A program made the translations under genes and the position numbers. From the NCBI RefSeq assembly GCF_019175345.1, contig NZ_CP077717.1:2513644-2577643 (forward strand): a DNA stretch of 64,000 bases, in the 5' to 3' direction. Positions 51,168 through 63,066 of the stretch are shown one piece after another. The notes beneath the pieces were generated by a model, which worked only from the letters and a program-made list of their open reading frames with translations, did no database searches and had not been told where the DNA came from. The stretch's first letter is position 1, and every line of letters starts with the position of its first letter. The stretch is from Saccharolobus shibatae B12 (GTDB lineage Archaea > Thermoproteota > Thermoprotei_A > Sulfolobales > Sulfolobaceae).

Positions 51168-52010
51168 GTGAGTTTAAAATCTTATATGCAACTTGTTAGA
51201 ATACATAATGTTATAGGGGCAGCGTTAGGAGCGATTATGGGCTTTTTGGTTTCCTCTCAGTGGTATCTTGAACTCAAAGGGATTTTACTATCCGCACTGG
51301 TAGTTGGCCTTATTGCAGCAGGAGGATACGTTATAAATGACGTATATGATGTGGAAATAGATAAAATTAACAAACCGTATAGACCTATTCCATCTGGTAG
51401 AATATCTGTCAATAAAGCTAAAGCATTGTCAATAACACTATTTGTAATAGGTATTGTTCTTTCAATTCTACTAAATATTTACGCAATAGTAATAGCGTTA
51501 TTAACTACGATTGGTCTGGTATATTATGCTAAAGATCTAAAGAAAACTGGTTTTTATGGTAATTTGTTAGTGGCAACAACTACTGCTCTTTCAATATTCT
51601 ATGGTGGACTTGCATTTTTCTCTGATAATTGGCTTTTAAGAATAATAATTCCCACATTTTATTCATTCTTTCTCACACTAATAAGAGAGATAGTAAAGGG
51701 TATTGAAGACTATAATGGGGATTTACTTAATAACGTGAAAACATTAGCCACAACCTTGGGGATAAGTAAATCTTGGAGAATAGCTAAAATTCTACTTATG
51801 CTTCTATTGGTAATTTCGCCTTTACCGTTCTTTATAGGTTTCAATTTAATTTATATCATAATCTTAATAATCGCTTTTGTTCCCTTTACCATTCTTTCCA
51901 TAATTCAAAAAGAGACAATAGAAGGAGCCTCTAAAGCTAGAACATATCTAAAAATCTCAGCAATTGCAGGGATAATCGCGTTTTTGTTAGGGAGTCTACC
52001 AATTCTTTAA
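51168..52010 (+). CDS. Digeranylgeranylglyceryl phosphate synthase (UbiA family)
   Basis: 280 residues with about eight membrane helices. First aspartate-rich motif N-D-V-Y-D-V-E-I-D; second region R-E-I-V-K-G-I-E-D-Y-N-G-D; P-Y-R-P-I-P-S-G and Y-A-K-D-L-K-K-T-G-F-Y-G-N match archaeal DGGGP synthases, which add the second geranylgeranyl chain to GGGP in membrane-lipid synthesis. Other UbiA prenyltransferases are less likely given this motif set. GTG start. Confidence 0.88.
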   Translation: MSLKSYMQLVRIHNVIGAALGAIMGFLVSSQWYLELKGILLSALVVGLIAAGGYVINDVYDVEIDKINKPYRPIPSGRISVNKAKALSITLFVIGIVLSILLNIYAIVIALLTTIGLVYYAKDLKKTGFYGNLLVATTTALSIFYGGLAFFSDNWLLRIIIPTFYSFFLTLIREIVKGIEDYNGDLLNNVKTLATTLGISKSWRIAKILLMLLLVISPLPFFIGFNLIYIIILIIAFVPFTILSIIQKETIEGASKARTYLKISAIAGIIAFLLGSLPIL

Positions 52011-52984
52011 AGGCTAATTTGCTTATCTATTATCTTTCTATACCCTCCCTTTATCCCAACTACTCTTATGTTAATTACTTGAGCTTTCTTATTTTGTGGT
52101 ATGGATATTGGTAATTTTAGGTCTATAGCCGAATCAATCTCTATATTGGTAAACGTTTTAAAATGAGCTGGAACACCATTTATCATAACATTTATTATTA
52201 GTTTATCTAAGCTTATCTCGCTCTCATTTTTCAAGTATAAGTAAATTATGTTGTTATTCACCTTGCTGTCTACACTAAAATTTATTTTAGGAGCTTTTTC
52301 AAGTAAGTTGTACGAGGCTAAAATAACTCCATAATCTTTTTCATTATTTGAGTGAAGCGTTGTTGTTACCACATCATTGTTTTCAATTTCTATCTCATCA
52401 CTATCAGAGCTAGGTAATACTGTGTAGATTGTTTTCCCGTCTGTATCACTTATTTTTACCATTCCTTCCTTACTCTCATTCCTTATCACAAAATATGACT
52501 TTTTCATTAATTGAAAAGAAACCGAATCGTTTCGATTTAATATTAATGAGCCTGCACTTAGTCTATACTTAGTGCTAAAACCTTCAATCTTATAGAACGA
52601 AATTAGACTTAGATTCAGCAATTCAAGTGTTTGAATAGATGGGTGGTAGACTGCTATCTGATGTTTCCCCTCTTTAGTTATAGGAGTTATATCATAGACT
52701 ATAGTTGAGATAACTTGGATATCATTTACCTCAGTTTCAAGATTTGGCTTAAACTCTTTGGTTAAGGAGAAGTTATCGAACCAAAGTCTCCATCTAGGCA
52801 AATATGTTTTTTCTCGTTTAGCTTGAATTATAAGATAAAACTTAGTAGGTTTAGATGTTATATCTATAGAGAAACTCGCTTCTTTATTTATATTACTTAG
52901 CTTGATTGATTTCGTAAAGGACTGATAATCTATCGATCCTTCAAAGTCCCCTTCGTCAAATATCGCTAACTCTCCTTTAGGCAT
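52007..52984 (-). CDS. Uncharacterised beta-rich protein
   Basis: 325 residues from ATG 52982-52984, not recognised. No signal peptide or membrane helix. Predicted mostly beta (S-F-S-I-D-I-T-S-K-P-T-K-F-Y-L-I-I, H-Q-I-A-V-Y-H-P, I-I-Y-L-Y-L-K-N-E-S, V-I-N-I-R-V-V-G-I-K-G-G-Y), with repeated strand-like spacing suggesting two or three Ig/jelly-roll-type domains. The N-terminal E-G-D-F-E-G-S-I-D-Y part recalls carbohydrate-binding modules but is not diagnostic. It overlaps the end of UbiA by four bases and is divergent from the next GTPase gene across 34 bases. Confidence 0.62.
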   Translation of the reverse strand: MPKGELAIFDEGDFEGSIDYQSFTKSIKLSNINKEASFSIDITSKPTKFYLIIQAKREKTYLPRWRLWFDNFSLTKEFKPNLETEVNDIQVISTIVYDITPITKEGKHQIAVYHPSIQTLELLNLSLISFYKIEGFSTKYRLSAGSLILNRNDSVSFQLMKKSYFVIRNESKEGMVKISDTDGKTIYTVLPSSDSDEIEIENNDVVTTTLHSNNEKDYGVILASYNLLEKAPKINFSVDSKVNNNIIYLYLKNESEISLDKLIINVMINGVPAHFKTFTNIEIDSAIDLKLPISIPQNKKAQVINIRVVGIKGGYRKIIDKQISL

Positions 52985-53018
52985 GCATAAAAATAGCAAT
53001 TACAAGAAAATAAAATGA
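52985..53018. promoter_or_regulatory. 34-base divergent promoter region
   Basis: 34 bases separate ATG 52984 (minus) from ATG 53019 (plus). CATAAAAATAG at 52986-52996 sits about 28 bases before the plus start, and TTTTATTTTC, read on the minus strand at about 53004-53014, sits about 25 bases before the minus start. Confidence 0.45.
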
Positions 53019-53807
53019 ATGCTGGGAAAAGTCATTAGGTTGATCAAGAGATCTGATCTTATAGTCGAAGTGTTGGATGCCAGAGAGCCTTCTCTAACTA
53101 GGTCTAAGAAAATAGAGAACATTTCAATAAAAAATAGCAGGAAAATATTATTAGTATTAAACAAAGGAGATTTAGTACCCTTATGGGTTCTTAGAGCTTG
53201 GAAGAATTACTTTAAGGAAGAAGAGAACATTGAGAGTGTTTATATGTCAGCAACTTCCCATTTGGGTACTAAACTTTTACGTGATACAATGAAGTCTATA
53301 TTAAAGGGAGATAAAGGGATTGTAGTATTTGTGGGGTATCCGAAATCTGGAAAGTCTTCGATAATTAACGCCCTCAAAGGTAAGCATTCAGCTCAAACCT
53401 CGGCCCATCCATTAGAATATGGTTATACCAAATCTCTACAATTATTTAAAATTGATAAAAAGATCTATGCGTGGGATACACCTGGCGTCATACCCCCAGA
53501 TGGCGACGAACTAGAGAAAATAATTAGGGGATCCAACGTAGATTTATTAGAAGACCCCGTAAAACCCGCTTTAATTCTAATAAATAGAATTATTGAATTT
53601 TCGAAAGAGAGCTTAATTCACGTTTATAAAGTGGATTTTTCCAATCCTTATGAACTATTAGAAAAAATAGCCATAAAGAGAGGATGGTTCTATAAGAGTA
53701 CTAAAGAGCCCAATATTGATATGGCTGCTAAGGCCATAATAAGGGATTACCACGAAGGCAAAATTGCTTATTATACTCTCCCCCCTAGTCTATATAGAGA
53801 TGATTAG
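53019..53807 (+). CDS. Circularly permuted GTPase (YlqF/Nog2-like)
   Basis: 262 residues. GTPase motifs come in permuted order: G4 N-K-G-D (48-51) first, then G1 G-Y-P-K-S-G-K-S-S (106-114) and G3 D-T-P-G (153-156). V-E-V-L-D-A-R-E-P at 16-24 is the usual opening of the YlqF/YawG family, whose members act in ribosome assembly. A role in large-subunit maturation is inferred. Its stop overlaps the start of the phosphatase gene (ATGATTAG). Confidence 0.9.
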   Translation: MLGKVIRLIKRSDLIVEVLDAREPSLTRSKKIENISIKNSRKILLVLNKGDLVPLWVLRAWKNYFKEEENIESVYMSATSHLGTKLLRDTMKSILKGDKGIVVFVGYPKSGKSSIINALKGKHSAQTSAHPLEYGYTKSLQLFKIDKKIYAWDTPGVIPPDGDELEKIIRGSNVDLLEDPVKPALILINRIIEFSKESLIHVYKVDFSNPYELLEKIAIKRGWFYKSTKEPNIDMAAKAIIRDYHEGKIAYYTLPPSLYRDD

Positions 53808-54300
53808 AGCAATAGTGTTTGACGCTGATAAAACCTTGTGGGATCATCACAATATATCGGAGTTTGAAGAACCTTTAAAGCTTGTAGATGCAAACACTTT
53901 AGAGGATTCAAAAGGTAGAGTTCTCCATTTGTTTCCAGACGTTAGAGAGACTCTTAAGGAATTAAAAAATAGAGGTTACATATTAGGTCTAGCTACGTGG
54001 AATTTTGAAGATAAGGCAAATAAAGTATTAGCTACACTAGATTTGCTTCAATATTTTGATATAATTGTAGCAAGGCCTTATCCCTATAAATTTTTAATGT
54101 TGAGTCAAATAATTATTGAGATTAATGCCAAAACTAACCTAAAAATAAAACCTAACCAAATCCTTTTCTTAGATGATAGGAGAGGGCATTTCGGGAATAT
54201 TTGGCTGTATCTAGGGGATGTAAAGTGTTTAGAGATGTGGAAAGATATTACTAGGTATAGCGAAATATTTAGCATATTAAGTCACGTTGAAAATGAATAG
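53800..54300 (+). CDS. HAD-family magnesium-dependent phosphatase (MDP-1-like)
   Basis: 166 residues. HAD motif I in V-F-D-A-D-K-T-L-W (D-x-D-x-T), motif II/III region L-A-T-W-N and [10 protein letters not shown]. This resembles magnesium-dependent phosphatase 1, which acts on phosphotyrosine or fructosamine phosphates in animals; substrate here is unknown. Start ATG 53800 chosen because it lies just before motif I and overlaps the GTPase stop by eight bases. Confidence 0.85.
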   Translation: MIRAIVFDADKTLWDHHNISEFEEPLKLVDANTLEDSKGRVLHLFPDVRETLKELKNRGYILGLATWNFEDKANKVLATLDLLQYFDIIVARPYPYKFLMLSQIIIEINAKTNLKIKPNQILFLDDRRGHFGNIWLYLGDVKCLEMWKDITRYSEIFSILSHVENE

Positions 54301-54346
54301 TTTTTATTATACACTTTATCATTGCTAAATAAAAATAATGAAAAAG

Positions 54347-54354
54347 TTTAAAAA
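54347..54354 (+). promoter_or_regulatory. TATA box of the ilvB leader
   Basis: TTTAAAAA is centred 28 bases before GTG 54378, which starts a 12-codon ORF. The ilvB coding start is 158 bases from the box, so the mRNA is predicted to have a leader of about 130 bases. The run ACATACATACATACAAACAT lies just downstream. Confidence 0.4.
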
Positions 54355-54377
54355 CATACATACATACAAACATAGAC

Positions 54378-54416
54378 GTGAAAAAGATGATAGGTGAGTT
54401 CTCCCTCCAAATTTGA
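54378..54416 (+). other. Possible 12-codon leaderless leader peptide of ilvB
   Basis: GTG 54378 opens the peptide M-K-K-M-I-G-E-F-S-L-Q-I and ends at TGA 54414-54416. It sits where the transcript should begin, given the TATA box 28 bases upstream. It contains two isoleucines and a leucine, but no run of branched-chain codons as in bacterial attenuators. May be chance. Confidence 0.25.
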
Positions 54417-54501
54417 TACGTATTTCAAAACTTTCAATAGATTTCTTGATAAAGGAGATGAAGATCGAGTTAGATATGAGGTATCTATATACAAAAGGTG
54501 A
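54394..54501 (+). CDS. Candidate 35-residue ORF in the ilvB leader
   Basis: GTG 54394 opens 35 charged codons (M-S-S-P-S-K-F-D-T-Y-F-K ... D-K-G-D-E-D-R-V-R-Y-E-V-S-I-Y-K-R) and stops at TGA 54499-54501, six bases before the TTG start of ilvB. The AGGTGA at its end would also serve as the ribosome-binding site of ilvB. The amino-acid mix looks protein-like, not repetitive, and the position would allow translational coupling. Overlaps the 12-codon ORF in another frame. No family recognised; reality untested. Confidence 0.4.
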   Translation: MSSPSKFDTYFKTFNRFLDKGDEDRVRYEVSIYKR

Positions 54502-54507
54502 TATAAA

Positions 54508-56203
54508 TTGCCAACAGGTGCACGAATTCTAGTTGATTCTCTAAAAAGAGAAGGAGTTAAGGTAATCTTCGGAATACCTGGACTATCGAACATGCAGATA
54601 TATGATGCTTTCGTGGAAGATTTGGCAAATGGTGAGCTTAGACATGTTCTGATGAGACATGAACAAGCTGCTGCACATGCTGCAGATGGATACGCAAGAG
54701 CTTCTGGAGTACCCGGAATATGCACAGCCACATCTGGTCCTGGTACGACAAATTTAACTACTGGGCTTATTACCGCATACTGGGATAGTTCTCCCGTAAT
54801 TGCAATAACCGGTAACGTGCCTAGAAGCGTTATGGGTAAGATGGCATTCCAAGAAGCTGATGCTATGGGAGTGTTTGAAAATGTAACTAAATACGTTATT
54901 GGTATTAAGAGAATAGATGAAATTCCCCAATGGATTAAGAATGCATTTTACATTGCAACTACTGGAAGACCTGGGCCAGTAGTAATTGATATTCCTAGGG
55001 ATATTTTCTATGAAAAAATGGAAGAGATAAAATGGCCAGAGAAGCCGCTTGTAAAGGGTTATAGAGATTTCCCAACTAGGATAGACCGATTAGCATTGAA
55101 AAAGGCTGCTGAGATTCTAATCAATGCAGAGAGACCAATAATTTTAGTAGGTACTGGGGTAGTATGGGCTAACGCAACCCCAGAAATTTTAGAGTTAGCA
55201 GAACTATTGCATATCCCAATAGTCTCTACTTTCCCTGGAAAAACTGCAATACCACATGATCATCCCCTATATTTCGGACCAATGGGATACTATGGAAGAG
55301 CAGAAGCATCAATGGCTGCCCTAGAATCTGACGCAATGCTAGTTGTAGGTGCGAGATTTAGTGATAGGACATTTACATCATATGATGAAATGGTAGAGAC
55401 TAGAAAGAAATTCATAATGGTAAATATTGATCCGACGGACGGAGAAAAGGCCATAAAAGTAGATGTCGGAATTTACGGTAATGCCAAGATAATATTAAGG
55501 GAACTAATTAAGGCAATAACCACACTAGGTCAAAAAAGAGATAGGAGCGCATGGCTGAAAAGAGTTAAAGAGTATAAAGAATATTATTCTCAATTTTACT
55601 ATACTGAGGAGAACGGAAAATTAAAGCCTTGGAAGATAATGAAGACCATTAGGCAAGCATTACCAAGGGATGCAATAGTGACTACTGGTGTAGGCCAACA
55701 TCAGATGTGGGCTGAAGTGTTTTGGGAAGTATTGGAACCTAGAACTTTTCTAACCTCATCTGGGATGGGTACAATGGGTTTTGGTCTTCCTGCTGCAATG
55801 GGAGCTAAATTAGCTAGACCGGATAAAGTTGTAGTGGATCTAGATGGTGATGGCTCATTCTTAATGACTGGAACAAACCTAGCCACAGCTGTAGATGAGC
55901 ACATTCCGGTAATATCAGTGATATTTGATAATAGAACCTTAGGGTTAGTAAGACAAGTTCAAGACTTATTCTTCGGGAAGAGAATAGTAGGTGTAGATTA
56001 CGGCCCTTCACCAGACTTCGTTAAATTAGCTGAGGCATTTGGTGCTTTAGGTTTTAACGCAACGACCTATGAGGACATAGAAAAGTCAATTAAGAGTGCG
56101 ATAAAGGAAGATATCCCCGCAGTAATCAGAGTACCAGTAGATAAGGAAGAGCTGGCCTTACCTACATTACCACCAGGTGGAAGATTAAAACAGGTGATCT
56201 TGC

Positions 56204-56226
<23 letters not shown>
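54508..56226 (+). CDS. ilvB: Acetolactate synthase large subunit
   Basis: 572 residues, ThDP-dependent. Glutamate in R-H-E-Q-A-A-A-H-A-A-D-G-Y-A-R-A; ThDP motif G-D-G-S-F-L-M-T ending in N-R-T-L-G; FAD region in the middle. First enzyme of valine, leucine and isoleucine synthesis. TTG start preceded by GGTGAT. Overlaps the next gene by 23 bases. Confidence 0.95.
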
Positions 56227-57575
<1,349 letters not shown>

Positions 57576-57607
57576 AATATTACAAACTTTTATTTATATA
57601 ATACCTT

Positions 57608-58039
57608 ATGAACACTAAAAAGAGGAAAGGTTCTGAAGTAGAAAGAAATATCGTAGGTAAGTTAAGGGATAAGGGTTTTGCTGTGGTAAGAGCACCAGCG
57701 AGTGGAAGTAAGAGAAAAGACCCTATACCGGATATTATCGCCTTAAAGAGTGGTGTTATTATCCTAATTGAAATGAAGAGTAGAAAAGATAAAGAAGGAA
57801 AAATTTACGTTAGAAGGGAGCAAGCTGAAGGTATTATGGAGTTTGCAAGAAAAAGTGGTGGGACTTTATTTTTAGGAGTTAAGAAGCCTGGTGTTTTGAA
57901 GTTCATACCATTTGATAAATTAAGAAGGACTGAAACTGGGAATTATGTTGCCGACTCTGAGATAGAAGGGTTAGATCTAGAAGATTTGGTAAGATTAGTA
58001 GAAGCAAAAGTGAGCAAAACGCTGGATAATTTTCTCTAA
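57608..58039 (+). CDS. hjc: Holliday junction resolvase Hjc
   Basis: 143 residues. Archaeal Hjc with nuclease fold residues in G-S-E-V-E-R-N-I-V, P-D-I-I-A-L-K-S-G-V-I-I-L-I-E-M-K-S and the basic region S-G-S-K-R-K-D-P. Cuts four-way junctions symmetrically during recombination repair. The C-terminal L-E-D-L-V-R-L-V-E-A-K helix is typical. Its stop overlaps the convergent PINA stop by four bases. Confidence 0.95.
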   Translation: MNTKKRKGSEVERNIVGKLRDKGFAVVRAPASGSKRKDPIPDIIALKSGVIILIEMKSRKDKEGKIYVRREQAEGIMEFARKSGGTLFLGVKKPGVLKFIPFDKLRRTETGNYVADSEIEGLDLEDLVRLVEAKVSKTLDNFL

Positions 58040-59568
58040 TCGGATAGTTTTATCTTTATCTTTATATTGTTCTTCTTCTCAAGTCTCTTTAGTCGCTGTA
58101 CTAGTTTCCTGTTGTATTTTCCTATTTCCTCTTTCGGAATTACTATAACGTACTCTCCATCCTCATACTTCACTGTGGCATTGGGTATTATATTATTAAC
58201 AATTTTCGATATTTTAAATTCCATATTACTCATTGTTATTCCTCTATTCACCGGTACTATCATGGTCTGTTCACCGAATACATAGATCTCATACTCAGTA
58301 TTTCCGGTAGCCAAGTCTTTTATTTCAACAACTGGTCTTGCAAGATCAGCTTCCTTTAATCCCGCTGGTACTTTAACTGTTATTTCTAAAGTGTAAACTT
58401 TGCTTACATTTCCAGAATTTATGAATATTATAGTATCTAAGATATTCGGTATTGTACCTATATCTACTCTGTTTACAAATCTATGTATAGCGTCAATAGG
58501 TGAGGTGGCATGAACAACACCTACCATTCCTACGCCCGCAAGACGAAGATCAACATAAAGTTTAAAATCCTCGTCATTTCTCATCTCATCATATACTGTA
58601 TAGTCAGGCCTACTCAATAGTAAAATATCATGAAGCTCTCCAATTTCAGCGTAATTTTTAGAATATTGTGTTATCTCGGGAGGTAAGTGCATATCTCTGG
58701 GAGATTCTATGGTTTTCACTATCTTTCCTAACCTCATATAGTATTCAGCTAATGCTTGTGCAAATGTTGTTTTTCCCATACCAGGCGCTCCTGCTATAAT
58801 TATGCCCTCTGCTCTTTCTTCTAACCTCTTTATTAATCGTTCATCTAAATTATAATCCTCTAATCTTTTCCTAACTACTGGTCTAGTAATAGTTATTTCC
58901 CATCCATCACTTAAGGGTGGTCTAGTTATTACTACTCTGTAGTTGCCTAATTGGATAATAAGAGAGCCTTTTCTCTCAATTTCTATAAAGGAGCCTTTTA
59001 TGAGTCTGACAGCGTTTATTATCTCGTTAGCTATCATTCTCACGTCAGTTGATAACATGGGTTTATCCGAAAGATTTACAAATTTCCAATTCCCTGGTTT
59101 GCCCTTCTTAGCCCTTGGAACAGTATCCTCTTTTATGTGCAGACTCATTGTTTCGTCGTCAAAGAAACTTTCAAATGATAAACCTTGCTCCAACGGCTGT
59201 AAAAAGTTATACTGTACTCCCATTGCATCGCAAATCTTTTTCTGGGTCTCATCCGCAGTTACAATTATACAACCTTTCTCTAGACAATATTCGCGTGACA
59301 ACTCATTAGCTTCTCCTTTTTTCGAATCATCACCAACTATTTCAAAATTAACTAGGATTCTTTCTGTTATATCTTTTAACTTCTTCACTTCATCAAGTGC
59401 TATTTCAGCACTAACTAAACCATCATTGCTCTCTCTTTCAAGTTCAGCCAAGAGAGATTTGTGAATTAGAACATTGCCAGTTATTATTCCCTTCTCAAGA
59501 TATTTCGAAACTCCAAACAGCAAAGCACTTTTATCTAACATCAGATCATTCAAAATCCTTATCCCCAC
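58036..59568 (-). CDS. PINA: PIN-domain ATPase promoting Holliday junction migration
   Basis: 510 residues. N-terminal PIN nuclease-like domain (about 1-140, acidic residues in M-L-D-K-S-A-L-L and V-T-A-D-E-T); VirB11/PilT-type ATPase with P-loop I-A-G-A-P-G-M-G-K-T-T near 255 and a Walker-B-like Y-D-E-M-R; C-terminal KH-like region. In S. islandicus the orthologue PINA binds Hjc and drives branch migration. The gene faces hjc and ends over its stop codon. Identification is strong because both architecture and neighbour match. Confidence 0.9.
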   Translation of the reverse strand: MGIRILNDLMLDKSALLFGVSKYLEKGIITGNVLIHKSLLAELERESNDGLVSAEIALDEVKKLKDITERILVNFEIVGDDSKKGEANELSREYCLEKGCIIVTADETQKKICDAMGVQYNFLQPLEQGLSFESFFDDETMSLHIKEDTVPRAKKGKPGNWKFVNLSDKPMLSTDVRMIANEIINAVRLIKGSFIEIERKGSLIIQLGNYRVVITRPPLSDGWEITITRPVVRKRLEDYNLDERLIKRLEERAEGIIIAGAPGMGKTTFAQALAEYYMRLGKIVKTIESPRDMHLPPEITQYSKNYAEIGELHDILLLSRPDYTVYDEMRNDEDFKLYVDLRLAGVGMVGVVHATSPIDAIHRFVNRVDIGTIPNILDTIIFINSGNVSKVYTLEITVKVPAGLKEADLARPVVEIKDLATGNTEYEIYVFGEQTMIVPVNRGITMSNMEFKISKIVNNIIPNATVKYEDGEYVIVIPKEEIGKYNRKLVQRLKRLEKKNNIKIKIKLSD

Positions 59569-59604
59569 TTTTCAATTGAAGTATATATTGTAAAAAATAA
59601 AAGA

Positions 59605-60207
59605 TTACCCTTTAACTAGATGTAAGAAGTATTCGTGTATCGAAGTTGTATCAGATAATTCTGGGTGAAACGTAGTAGCTAGGATATTATTTTCTTCAGC
59701 CAAAACAGTTACACCGTTTAACTCAGCCAAGCTTTGAGCCTTTCCCCATACTTTAGTTATTGCGGGAGCTCTAATGAATACAACATTTGCTTTGCCCTTA
59801 CCTATTTTAGACAAGTCGATGATTGCCTCAAAACTTTCTCTTTGTCTTCCATAATAATTTCTAATTATACTAATATTCATTGCGCCAATTAGTGGTTGTG
59901 AGGTCTTACCTACTTTAGCGTCACTAACTTCCTTCGCTAGCATTATGGCACCTGCACATGTTCCCATAACTGGTAAACCGGACGTGATCTTCTCTTTCAA
60001 TTCATCTAGTATCCCTAGCCTTTTAGCTACTAGGCCTATTGTTGTACTTTCTCCTCCAGGTATTATTACTCCGTCGATATCCTTTAGATCTTTAGGAATC
60101 TTTACTGGAGTTATTTCGCCATTTATTGACAACTTGTCAAAGGCCCTCTTTAACTGTAGGTAATGTTCTTCAAAGCTCCCTTGATAAGCTATTATACCTA
60201 TCTTCAT
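59605..60207 (-). CDS. pdxT: Pyridoxal 5'-phosphate synthase glutaminase subunit
   Basis: 200 residues. [17 protein letters not shown], nucleophile in G-T-C-A-G-A-I, and T-F-H-P-E-L-S-D (His/Glu). Supplies ammonia to PdxS for vitamin B6 synthesis. ATG overlaps pdxS by four bases. Confidence 0.96.
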   Translation of the reverse strand: MKIGIIAYQGSFEEHYLQLKRAFDKLSINGEITPVKIPKDLKDIDGVIIPGGESTTIGLVAKRLGILDELKEKITSGLPVMGTCAGAIMLAKEVSDAKVGKTSQPLIGAMNISIIRNYYGRQRESFEAIIDLSKIGKGKANVVFIRAPAITKVWGKAQSLAELNGVTVLAEENNILATTFHPELSDTTSIHEYFLHLVKG

Positions 60208-61220
60208 AATCCTCTCACTTGTAACAATTCTTCGGGTTTTAAAGATTTTATATCAATTCCCATCATACTCTTCTGCTCACTTATCATTTTCTGAGCTTCC
60301 AATACGATTTCTGGATATTCCCAGCAAGCTGCTGCTAGTACTACTGCTTTAGCTCTTTCATCTGGATCTTGGCTCTTAAATATACCAGAACCAACAAATA
60401 ATCCATCAGCACCCAACCACATCATAAGTGCAGCATCAGCCGGTGTCGCTATACCTCCGGCAGCAAAGTTAACAATTGGTAGTCTCTTAATTTTCGCAGT
60501 AAGCTCAACTAGCTGGTAAGGAACTTGATATTCCCTTGCCTTTTTGACTCTATCTTCCTCCGACATACTTATCAAGCTTCTTATCTCACTATTTATTATC
60601 TTCATGTGTTTTACTGCCTCACTGACATTTCCAGTCCCTGCTTCACCTTTAGTTCTTATCATGGATGCTCCTTCCGCTGTTCTTCTTAATGCCTCTCCTA
60701 GGTTTCTAGCCCCATTGACAAAGGGCACGCTAAACTCCCATTTATTTATATGATGTTCCTCGTCAGCTGGTGTTAAGACTTCACTTTCATCTATCATATC
60801 AACGCCTAACGCTTCTAGTAGCTTAGCCTCGTAATAATGGCCTATTCTTACCTTTGCCATTACTGGTATTGTTATTGAATTCATTACCTCCTCAATTATC
60901 TTAGGATCCGCCATTCTTGCAACTCCACCAGATTTTCTAACATCATAGGGTAATTTGTCTAAAACCATTACGGCAACAGCGCCTGCTTCTTCTGCTATCT
61001 GAGCTTGCTGAACATTTGTAATATCCATTACAACTCCTCCTTTTTGAAAGATCGGAAATGCGTGCTTCACTCTAGTAGTTCCCGTTTGGATTGTTGAATC
61101 CAATTTCTTTAATTCTGGTAGAAATTCCATTAGACCATTATCCTTTATAATATCTTTAACTTCTGCCAGTTTGTAGAAAAAATCTTCAATTTGTGCGAAA
61201 GATAACTCATAAAGTCTCAT
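60204..61220 (-). CDS. pdxS: Pyridoxal 5'-phosphate synthase lyase subunit
   Basis: 338 residues, TIM barrel. Substrate-binding lysine segments in [16 protein letters not shown] and [17 protein letters not shown] and G-L-F-V-G-S-G-I-F are conserved. The N-terminus (about 40 residues) is longer than in bacteria, as in other archaea. Forms a dodecamer with PdxT. Confidence 0.96.
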   Translation of the reverse strand: MRLYELSFAQIEDFFYKLAEVKDIIKDNGLMEFLPELKKLDSTIQTGTTRVKHAFPIFQKGGVVMDITNVQQAQIAEEAGAVAVMVLDKLPYDVRKSGGVARMADPKIIEEVMNSITIPVMAKVRIGHYYEAKLLEALGVDMIDESEVLTPADEEHHINKWEFSVPFVNGARNLGEALRRTAEGASMIRTKGEAGTGNVSEAVKHMKIINSEIRSLISMSEEDRVKKAREYQVPYQLVELTAKIKRLPIVNFAAGGIATPADAALMMWLGADGLFVGSGIFKSQDPDERAKAVVLAAACWEYPEIVLEAQKMISEQKSMMGIDIKSLKPEELLQVRGL

Positions 61221-61254
61221 TTCATCACATAATTTGATCCAAAGGTTTAAAAGA

Positions 61255-61542
61255 CTATCTTAAACGGGCTTTCTGTTTTCTCTCATTTTCTGCCCTTATT
61301 TTAATAATTCCCAGAAATACCGCACAGTTCACACAATAGCACTTAGTCACCGGATATCTAGCAATTATTGCACCCTTCTTTTCTAACTCAGATGCTAGTG
61401 AAGCGTCTACTGGGCTGTACATTTTCGTCACACATACTGCCTTATCCTCTGGTACTCTAGCACCACATTGATCACAACTTATATAACCAACATGTCCCTT
61501 ATCTCCTTTTCTTCTTCCTCTGTTCTCTCTCTTCTTTGGCAA
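61255..61542 (-). CDS. rps26e: Ribosomal protein S26e
   Basis: 95 residues. The archaeal/eukaryotic small-subunit protein S26e: basic N-terminus, zinc-binding C-D-Q-C and Y-C-V-N-C, and [11 protein letters not shown]. Absent from bacteria, so it marks the organism as archaeal. Lies between pdxS and proS. Confidence 0.93.
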   Translation of the reverse strand: MPKKRENRGRRKGDKGHVGYISCDQCGARVPEDKAVCVTKMYSPVDASLASELEKKGAIIARYPVTKCYCVNCAVFLGIIKIRAENERKQKARLR

Positions 61543-61576
61543 TTTTACACCCTATTTAATTCACAGTATTTAATCT

Positions 61577-63022
61577 CTAATAAGTTTTTGCAACCCTTAG
61601 AACTGTTTTTGCGTTCATTTTACAAATTACACACTTGTCATTAACTTTTCTATCCTCTATTGGATAACCTAGTACTCTTGCATTGGTAAGTTCCTCAATT
61701 TTTAAGCCACACTCGTTACTTCCGCACCAAGGAACCTCTACAATACCTGAGTTATTTTCCAGAATGTTTTTAGCTTTTTCAATATCATTAGCATATTCAA
61801 TTCTAGATTTTAGGCCCTCCCAAGCTCTTTTTCTTAAGTCCTCTTGTATTTCATTTAGAACTTCCTTAACTTTATTGACGACTTCCTCTTTCTTCACTGT
61901 ATATGACTTAAGATTATCTCTTCTCTTTATAAATACTGTACTAGAGGCGAGTTCTCTAGGACCTATTTCTAATCTAATAGGAATTCCTTTAATTTCCCAA
62001 ATATAGAACTTCTCCCCAGGCGTTTTTTCGGTGTCTTGATCAGTTACACAAGTTATATTGTTCTTGTTTAACATTTCACAGATCTCTATTGAGTACTTCA
62101 TTACTTGTTGGGTTCCCTCTTCATTTTTTGCAGGAATTGGTACTACTACTACTTTAATTGGAGCTACTGAAGGAGGCAAAACTGGTCCATGATCATCTCC
62201 ATGTATTGCAATTACTGAAGCTATTGCCCTGTCTGAAATACCGTAGCTTGTTTGATGTGGATAATCCAAACTACCATCTTTTTTCTGAATCTTAAAATCT
62301 AATGCCCTACTAAAGTTTTGACCTAAGTGGTGTACTGTTCCTATTTGCATTACTTTACCATCTGGCATAATTGTATCAAAAGCGTAAGTGTGTAAGGCAC
62401 CTGCAAACCTATCCCACTCTGGTCTTTCAGAAAGGACGTAAGGGATTGCGAGGTTATCAAAAATCTTCTTATAAATTTCTATTGCCTCTTCTACTTGTCT
62501 CTGTGCGTCATCATACGTTTCATGAACCGTGTGGGCTTCTTTAAAAGTTGTAATCTCTCTTAGCCTTATCATTGGTCTTGTAGCCTTAGTCTCATATCTA
62601 AAGACGCTAACAATTTGGTAATATTTCTTAGGCAATTGCTTGTAACTTTTCAACCATAAGTTTTCCATCGTAGTTATCGCAACTTCACTAGTTGGTCTTA
62701 GCGCGAGTTTAACGTCTAAATCCTCGCTTCCTCCTTTTGTTACCCAGAATACTTCTTCTTCAAATCCTTTAATATGTGTGCTTTCTCTCCTTAGCAAATC
62801 TTCTGGGATTAAAAGTGGAAATAATACCTCCTCATGACCAGTAGAGTCCAGAAGATTTCTAATAATACTAATTATATTTTGTCTTAACTTAAATCCATAT
62901 GACATCCATACTCCCATACCTTTTACTGGATATCTTCCATAATCGTAAAACTCTCCTTCTCTTAAGACCCAGTCAAACCACTCACTAAAGTTTTTCGACC
63001 ACTTCTCTCTAGTTATCTGCAC
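61577..63022 (-). CDS. proS: Prolyl-tRNA synthetase, archaeal/eukaryal type
   Basis: 481 residues. Class II core with motif 2 in [16 protein letters not shown], motif 3 near [17 protein letters not shown], and the C-terminal zinc-binding extension (C-x-x-x-x-C ... C-V-I-C) of the archaeal type. No bacterial editing insertion. Confidence 0.95.
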   Translation of the reverse strand: MQITREKWSKNFSEWFDWVLREGEFYDYGRYPVKGMGVWMSYGFKLRQNIISIIRNLLDSTGHEEVLFPLLIPEDLLRRESTHIKGFEEEVFWVTKGGSEDLDVKLALRPTSEVAITTMENLWLKSYKQLPKKYYQIVSVFRYETKATRPMIRLREITTFKEAHTVHETYDDAQRQVEEAIEIYKKIFDNLAIPYVLSERPEWDRFAGALHTYAFDTIMPDGKVMQIGTVHHLGQNFSRALDFKIQKKDGSLDYPHQTSYGISDRAIASVIAIHGDDHGPVLPPSVAPIKVVVVPIPAKNEEGTQQVMKYSIEICEMLNKNNITCVTDQDTEKTPGEKFYIWEIKGIPIRLEIGPRELASSTVFIKRRDNLKSYTVKKEEVVNKVKEVLNEIQEDLRKRAWEGLKSRIEYANDIEKAKNILENNSGIVEVPWCGSNECGLKIEELTNARVLGYPIEDRKVNDKCVICKMNAKTVLRVAKTY

Positions 63023-63066
63023 AAAAAGGAAAAAACATAAGGAGATAAAAAACTTTAACCTTTATT

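Noticed and set aside
54355..54375. Repeated ACAT units before the ilvB leader ORFs
   Set aside because: Only three to four units; too short to call a repeat element.
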